Origin: Abditibacterium sp.
GTDB taxonomy: Bacteria > Armatimonadota > Abditibacteriia > Abditibacteriales > Abditibacteriaceae
Reading direction: 5' to 3'
NCBI GenBank assembly: GCA_030448265.1
Contig: JAUJNG010000002.1
Coordinates: 248,001 to 312,000 of the forward strand
Length of the DNA: 64,000 bases
Part shown: piece after piece, positions 58,810 through 64,000 of the stretch
Layout: each line of letters starts with the position of its first letter
Numbering within the stretch: position 1 is the first letter of the stretch
Program-made: the position numbers and the translations under genes
The notes under the pieces: generated by a model
What the model was told of the DNA's origin: nothing
What the model saw: the letters and a program-made list of their open reading frames with translations, nothing else
Database searches by the model: none

Positions 58810-59714
58810 AATCCATCGGTTCGAGAAACGAGAAGCCAGCTATGAGCGAACGGAAAGCGCCGCGCAGCCGCTTCAGGCCCGAAGCGACGGGTGGTATGCG
58901 ATTGGAAGAGCGCGATGAGCAGATCCTCAGTGACCTGTTTTTGCACCGTTTGATGTCACGCGGCCAGATCGAGCGGAGTTACTTTTCCTCGACCGTGCGT
59001 TGCAACGCGCGGCTGCGCCAGTTGTTCGACTGCCACTTCGTATCCCGCTACTACCCGCCTTACGCCCCTTTCGGCGCTCAGGCGATCTACAGCGTAGGGA
59101 AAGCGGCGTTGCCTATCGTGGCGCGGCGCCTGGAAATGGAGTTGCCCGAAGTCGCACGCTATCACCGGCGCACGCAGACCCCCACTTTCATCGAACACAC
59201 GCTCGCGGTCGTGGAGGTGTGGCTCGCCTTTCGAGAGGCCATTGAAAAGCAGGACGGCGTGGAACTCGAATCCTGGCTGGCCGAAATGCAGTGCCGCCAC
59301 GAATGGGAGATCCGCACTTCCGGCGGCAAGTGGCTTAAGGAAGCGTTCAAGCCCGATGGCTTCGTGCGTCTGCAGACCTCAGACGGTTATCACCCTTTCT
59401 TCACTGAGGTTGACCTGGGCCACACGTCTTCGCGCCAGTTCGGGGGCAAATTGATGACGCACCAGCGTTATCTGGAAAGCGGGCTGTTTCAGGAAGCCTA
59501 CGGCGGGTCGTCATTTCGCACCCTTGTCCTCACCGCGGGAGGCCGTCGCCTGAACCACCTGAGGGCTTTGGTCGAAGAACAAAAAAGTGAACTGTTCTGG
59601 TTCACCACCCTGGAACTTAACGCCTCGCAGGGGCCGTTTCAGCCAATCTGGAGCCGTCCCTTTTCCTCCCGAACATTTGCGCTTTTGGAAGACACAGAGG
59701 GGCAGCACTGCTGA
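58806..59714 (+). CDS. Replication-relaxation family protein
   Basis: 302 residues. An N-terminal winged helix (ERDEQILSDLFLHRLMSRGQ, IERSYFSSTVRCNARLRQLF) is followed by the family segment TPTFIEHTLAVVEVWLAFRE and the nuclease-like PDGFVRLQ...FFTEVDLGHTS with acidic residues (Asp, Glu-x-Asp). This family acts with TraG-like ATPases in plasmid replication or mobilisation. Translationally coupled to the ATPase (ATGA). Confidence 0.85.
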   Translation: MKSIGSRNEKPAMSERKAPRSRFRPEATGGMRLEERDEQILSDLFLHRLMSRGQIERSYFSSTVRCNARLRQLFDCHFVSRYYPPYAPFGAQAIYSVGKAALPIVARRLEMELPEVARYHRRTQTPTFIEHTLAVVEVWLAFREAIEKQDGVELESWLAEMQCRHEWEIRTSGGKWLKEAFKPDGFVRLQTSDGYHPFFTEVDLGHTSSRQFGGKLMTHQRYLESGLFQEAYGGSSFRTLVLTAGGRRLNHLRALVEEQKSELFWFTTLELNASQGPFQPIWSRPFSSRTFALLEDTEGQHC

Positions 59715-59794
59715 TTGATCCCGATTCGCCCCGTGATAGATGTGCATCGCGCTCCAACGTATTTGGATGGGTAAATTCAAATGGTGACCTTATT

Positions 59795-60322
59795 TCAGGC
59801 TGCTATGCGGGTCAATAGAAGGAACATCGCGCTCACTGCCAGAGGCGCCATGAGCGCTTCTTCCGCCAAAGATCCTGTCGAGATGCGCCAGCCTTGAGGC
59901 AGAAGATAAAAGCGCCTTTTGCGCGGATACAATAGTAAAATTCCGCTTTTGGTCGCCGCATCTGCGAGCAAATGGCTGCCATATCCTAAAAGCAGAGCCG
60001 CAAGGGGCGCCCATCCGCCCCATTGCCAAAATGGGATCGTCATCAAAGCCATCATGCCAAGTCCAGAGAGCGAGTGCAGCACGCCCCGATGCTGGTCTGT
60101 GCGATGCACAATTTCAGCCGGAACGAGAAAGGGTTTAAAGGAACTGCCTGGGAACTTGAGGTGCTTAATTTTCGATTCCGAAGCGTCCAGATCGGGCAGA
60201 AGGGAGCCAAACGTGGCAATCGCGGCCAGAGTCCCAAAATCGAAGCCGATGCTCTCAGGTGGCAGAAGTGCCAGCACCCAGAGGCTGCTGATGCCGAAAA
60301 GAGCATGGGTGGGCCATGTCAT
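59795..60322 (-). CDS. YdjM-like metal-dependent membrane hydrolase (full copy)
   Basis: 175 residues. The start MTWPTHALFGISSLW, LLPDLDASESKIKHL and HRTDQHRGVLHSLSG, with paired His/Asp metal ligands, plus several hydrophobic helices place it in the YdjM/LexA-regulated membrane hydrolase family (PF04307-like). A paralogue at 60830 shares about two thirds of its residues up to DAATKSG. Confidence 0.85.
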   Translation of the reverse strand: MTWPTHALFGISSLWVLALLPPESIGFDFGTLAAIATFGSLLPDLDASESKIKHLKFPGSSFKPFLVPAEIVHRTDQHRGVLHSLSGLGMMALMTIPFWQWGGWAPLAALLLGYGSHLLADAATKSGILLLYPRKRRFYLLPQGWRISTGSLAEEALMAPLAVSAMFLLLTRIAA

Positions 60323-60829
60323 GAGCGCCCCTTTCCTGTGGCAAGTGCCACTACCGGTTTGTCTGGACTCACCAGGCTAAGCCCACTTATTTGGGGAGAT
60401 GGGACACTTGAAGCCTCTCCGTGTAAAGATCGGATGACGGCTGTTTCTAAAAGGGGAAAACCGTTGGGAGCGTAATGAAGCTCAAGGATGGAGGAGGGAA
60501 AAGGCTCGAAACCAGCCACAACAGGTGTTATGGCTGGTTCGAGACTTTTATATGGAGTGGCTGGCCACGCCCCCGCACTTTCGAACCGTTAATTTACCGT
60601 CTTCATCTGAGTGCGAGCAAGGTGGTTCAGGTTCTCAGCGCGAGCGTTAGATTAGCCCGCAATCCATGAAAGTCCAAGCCTCATCTGCTTTGTCTCCAGA
60701 TTGGACGGATTCATCTCGTCCAAGACGTGATTTGGCGCAAGTCAGGTGTAAGATGTTCTACGATGAGGCTTGGTTCACACCCACAAGACGTAACCCAGTT
60801 CAATCCCAATCCATAATCAAGGAGGTGAC
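60323..60829. other. Intergenic region with a hairpin
   Basis: No gene. A hairpin with TCGAAACCAGCCA/TGGCTGGTTCGA arms and ACTTTTAT tail lies near 60508-60550 and looks like a rightward terminator. The promoter of the second YdjM-like gene should lie in the last 150 bp. Confidence 0.45.
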
Positions 60830-61294
60830 ATGACATGGCCTACCCACGCGCTGATTGGTATCCATTCGCTCTGGTTGCGGGCTCCCCTACCACCCGAATT
60901 CCTCGGCTACGACTTGGGCACTTTGGCTGCGTGCGCCGCGTTGGGCGCGCTGTTGCCTGACCTCGACGCTTCGGAATCGAAGATCAAGCACTTGAAACTT
61001 CTCGGCACCAACTTCAAGCCGTTTCTGCTTCCGGCTCAGGTCGTCCATCGCACCGATCAGCATCGTGGCTTGCTCCACTCGCTCTGGGGTTTGGGGCTGG
61101 CAATTTTAGTCGTTGCTCCCGCCGCGTTCTGGATGGGATGGGCATCCGTTGCCGCTCTCCTGCTGGGTTACGCCAGTCATTTGCTTGGTGATGCGGCGAC
61201 CAAAAGCGGCAGCAAACTCCGATACATCTGCTGTGCGGCTTCGCTCGCTGGCAGCGCCCACAACTTATCACTGAACATTTCGATGGAGAAATAG
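60830..61294 (+). pseudogene. YdjM-like hydrolase, second copy truncated at a junction
   Basis: ATG 60830 has a perfect GGAGGT ribosome site. It is homologous to the gene at 59795 as far as HLLGDAATKSG (about 61210). Then similarity stops, and the frame runs antisense through the end of the sugar isomerase gene, adding an unrelated tail (KLRYICCAASLAGS...). The last membrane helix of the family is missing. The break is a recombination or insertion junction. Confidence 0.8.
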
Positions 61295-62013
61295 CCATTA
61301 TAGCCATGCTGCTCGATTGCGCCGAAAATCGCCGGCAAGTCGAGCATTCCTGCGCCAGGCAAAGCGCGGTCGCTGTTGCAGTTGGAAATTTCAGCAGGCT
61401 TGCCGTTCATATCGTTCACATGAACGTGTTTGATGAAGGGAACGTTCTGCGCGTTGATGTCCTCAAGTTTGGTGGGCGTGCAATGATAATGAGCTGGATC
61501 GAAAAGCACGCCGAGATTAGCTTGTTCCGAACGGCGCGCGATTTCCGCAGCTAATGGCAATGACTTGATCGGCCCCCAGTTGAATTCAATAGCGAGCGTC
61601 ACGCCAAGCGGCTCAATTTCGCGGGCTGTGTTGCCGAATACTTTAGCCAGTGTTCCCGCCGCCTCTGGCAATTCAGAAAGGGCAATGTTGCAGTCGCAGC
61701 CTACCACCAGAGTGCTGTTTTCCCCCAACTCTGATAGCAAGCGGGCGTTCTCCACAATTATGTCGAGATTGCCGGCTTGAGCTTGGCCTGCAACGACTTG
61801 CACGCCGCCTTCAAAACCACCGATGCAGAGTAAGCCGCGCGATTCGAGAACGTGCTTTGCGTCGGCGACTGAGTTGCCGTTTTTCAGATACTCTTTGACT
61901 TGCGGCAGGCAAAATTCAACGTAACGAAAACCGGCAACGGCGCAGGCGTCCATCATCTCCTCATAGTCGCCGCGCAACGAAACCGTATTGATGCCCAATT
62001 GCTCGCGTCTCAT
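61177..62013 (-). CDS. Sugar phosphate isomerase/epimerase (TIM barrel)
   Basis: 278 residues of the xylose isomerase-like/AP endonuclease 2 family: VAGFRYVEFCLPQVKEYL, TLAIEFNWG (Glu ligand), VLFDPAHYH (Asp/His), IKHVHVNDMNG and YFSIEMFSDKLW. The last residues (LLVAASPSK) are encoded by sequence belonging to the truncated YdjM copy, so the original stop was lost at the junction, but the catalytic core is complete. It overlaps the oxidoreductase gene by 4 bp in a catabolic operon. Confidence 0.88.
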   Translation of the reverse strand: MRREQLGINTVSLRGDYEEMMDACAVAGFRYVEFCLPQVKEYLKNGNSVADAKHVLESRGLLCIGGFEGGVQVVAGQAQAGNLDIIVENARLLSELGENSTLVVGCDCNIALSELPEAAGTLAKVFGNTAREIEPLGVTLAIEFNWGPIKSLPLAAEIARRSEQANLGVLFDPAHYHCTPTKLEDINAQNVPFIKHVHVNDMNGKPAEISNCNSDRALPGAGMLDLPAIFGAIEQHGYNGYFSIEMFSDKLWALPASEAAQQMYRSLLPLLVAASPSK

Positions 62014-63107
62014 AATTCGTTCCTTTGCTTCAAAAAGTGCTGATAGATTTCCTCGAATAAGCGCACGTCAACGAGCGTATCGCTCGCCGAGGAATGAAAC
62101 GGCTCATTGAGCGCCACGCCGTGCAGGAAGTGTTTGGCTTCTTCACGATAGGCCCATTGCGGCGAAGCGAACTGCTGCAAAAGTTGTGGCGCTGCGGCGT
62201 TGTGCGCGGCGCGATAAATTTCCACGGTCGCAGGCGCATTCTTCTGCATTAGCGGCGGCGCGGCGGTTTTGAGCCAGCCGCCTTCAAAATAAATCTGCGT
62301 GTGCTCTTCCCAGGCGTGGAACCGGTTGTAGGCGCTTTCGACAACGGCGCGGGTGCCGCCAATATCGAGCACCACGATGCCCGTCATGCCATCACCATCG
62401 AGATGCACATCTTCGACGCGCGCCGTGCCTGCGGTATCGTCCAGGAAAAAGCGTAACAGGTTGACGTTGTGTGTCCACTGCTGCAAATAGCCCAGATAAG
62501 CGTCCTTCCATTGTGGCGGCAGCCACTGTGGGCATTCATCGGGCGAGGGCGGCGGTGTTGTGCCTGCGGGCGCGTCAAATCTTTTGACGTTGGGGTCTTG
62601 GGCGTAAACCCAGTTGCCGCCAAAACCGTGATTGCGCGCGAAAACCACGTTTCCGGCCTCGCCGGACGCGCGCCAGGCATCGGCGTGTTGTTTGAGCAGG
62701 ATATTTCCCGCATCATAGCGCTTCATGTAACCGACCATCAGGCGTTTACCGCTGGCTTTTTCGGCATCCACGATGCCCTGAGCGCGCGCAACCGAAACCG
62801 CCATCGGCTTTTCCATGAAAACGTGCTTACCGGCGCGCAGCAAATCTTCCGCAATGGCGCCCTGCAAAGCATAGGGGCCGGAAACGCCGACGGCTTCGAT
62901 GTCGGGGTCGGCGGCGATGTCGAGATGCGACGCGTAAACCCTGGGAATGCTGTAGTAATCGGCGACCTGTTGGCCCAGTTCGGGGCGCGCTTCAGCAATC
63001 GCTTGAAAATCGCATTCCGGCAGCGACTTAAAGTTGGGGATGTGAATGTTCTGGGCGACAAAACCGCAGCCGACATAGCCAAAACGAACGGGACGATGAG
63101 TTGACAT
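62010..63107 (-). CDS. Gfo/Idh/MocA family oxidoreductase
   Basis: 365 residues. N-terminal Rossmann fold VRFGYVGCGFVAQNIHIPNF, the family motif GKHVFMEKPMAVSVA (EKP) and the C-terminal alpha/beta domain with WTHNVNLLRFFL in place of the usual D..iH.. element. It oxidises or epimerises sugars or inositols with NAD(P). Middle gene of the operon. Confidence 0.92.
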   Translation of the reverse strand: MSTHRPVRFGYVGCGFVAQNIHIPNFKSLPECDFQAIAEARPELGQQVADYYSIPRVYASHLDIAADPDIEAVGVSGPYALQGAIAEDLLRAGKHVFMEKPMAVSVARAQGIVDAEKASGKRLMVGYMKRYDAGNILLKQHADAWRASGEAGNVVFARNHGFGGNWVYAQDPNVKRFDAPAGTTPPPSPDECPQWLPPQWKDAYLGYLQQWTHNVNLLRFFLDDTAGTARVEDVHLDGDGMTGIVVLDIGGTRAVVESAYNRFHAWEEHTQIYFEGGWLKTAAPPLMQKNAPATVEIYRAAHNAAAPQLLQQFASPQWAYREEAKHFLHGVALNEPFHSSASDTLVDVRLFEEIYQHFLKQRNEL

Positions 63108-63135
63108 AAGGAATGAAAAAGGGGGCTAATTTCTC

Positions 63136-63882
<747 letters not shown>

Positions 63883-63893
63883 GGGTTTCTCCT

Positions 63894-64000
63894 TTAAGCA
63901 CCGCCTGGGTGAACGAGCGGGAATAGAATATGGTGACCGCGCTGCAAACCTTCGTCGAAGCGGTCACCGGAATAAATTGGGTCTTCGTGTTCGATGGCGA
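63894..64000 (-). CDS. Sugar isomerase/epimerase, C-terminal end only
   Basis: A minus-strand frame enters from the right edge and ends at TAA (63894-63896). The visible residues IEHEDPIYSGDRFDEGLQRG and HHILFPLVHPGGA match the C-terminal part of sugar phosphate isomerase/epimerases (IEHED element). It ends 11 bp before the dioxygenase start and is the likely first visible gene of the same operon. Confidence 0.75.
   Translation of the reverse strand, partial: AIEHEDPIYSGDRFDEGLQRGHHILFPLVHPGGA

Overview
The window reads as bacterial DNA of moderately high GC, dominated by accessory genes. No rRNA or tRNA gene was recognised. The phylum cannot be fixed from the sequence; the long signal-peptide n-regions, the very large Rhs/YD protein and the plasmid-like backbone would fit a Terrabacteria-type lineage such as Armatimonadota or Chloroflexota, but this is only a guess.

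Layout. (1) 1-2460: the 3' part of a large helical-repeat gene that enters from the left. (2) 2.6-11.5 kb: a serine-recombinase island. Three direct copies of a ~55-bp att-like sequence (3775, 8351, 9599) bound two segments. Each of two near-duplicate units carries an XRE repressor-like gene and an orphan recombinase-domain gene without a catalytic domain. The cargo between att copies 1 and 2 holds a TIR-like nucleotide-binding effector gene broken by an IS1-family element, an overlapping radical SAM gene, a NUDIX gene and a DUF1016 nuclease remnant. A full-length 561-aa serine recombinase lies at the right end, its 3' end running through att copy 3. (3) 11.9-26.2 kb: a secreted peroxiredoxin, then an Rhs polymorphic-toxin locus on the minus strand: a TPR/Pro-rich exported protein, an FN3/PA14-like exported protein, a 1.9-kilo-residue TPR-C39-peptidase-Rhs protein with its toxin tip and small putative immunity gene, then a displaced Rhs module with another tip and immunity gene, and a third small Rhs fragment. 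(4) 26.6-28.9 kb: a ComEC-like MBL-fold protein and a possible ribbon-helix-helix protein.

(5) 29-60 kb looks like a plasmid or integrative-element backbone hosting a complete type III-B CRISPR-Cas locus. Backbone genes are a DUF6908-like gene, a RecB/Cas4-like nuclease, a DUF932 gene, ParB, a VWA-like protein, a coiled-coil membrane protein, a VirD4/TraG-like ATPase and a replication-relaxation protein. The CRISPR part consists of cmr1-cas10-cmr3-cmr4-cmr5-cmr6 (minus strand), a divergent signalling operon (unknown gene, NE0113-type CARF gene, Csx1/TM1812-type CARF-HEPN gene, csx15), then array 1, cas6, cas1, cas2, array 2 and a reverse transcriptase whose YADD motif has been scrambled by two small insertions that together keep the frame. 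Both arrays are transcribed leftward from duplicated ~270-bp leaders.

(6) 59.8-61.3 kb: two copies of a YdjM-like membrane hydrolase; the second is cut off where it runs into a sugar isomerase gene, which probably marks an element boundary. (7) 61.2-64 kb: a chromosomal-looking catabolic operon (sugar isomerase/epimerase, Gfo/Idh/MocA oxidoreductase, PhyH dioxygenase, end of a second isomerase).

Together the window joins several conflict systems (a broken TIR effector cassette, Rhs toxins, type III-B CRISPR with cyclic-oligoadenylate-type effectors and an RT) on mobile DNA. The most unusual observations are the inactivated RT active site, the IS-split TIR gene with a clean 8-bp target duplication, the three-copy att array with orphan recombinase domains, the duplicated CRISPR leaders with four GGTTAGCG motifs each, and a structured leader shared by parB and the DUF932 gene.
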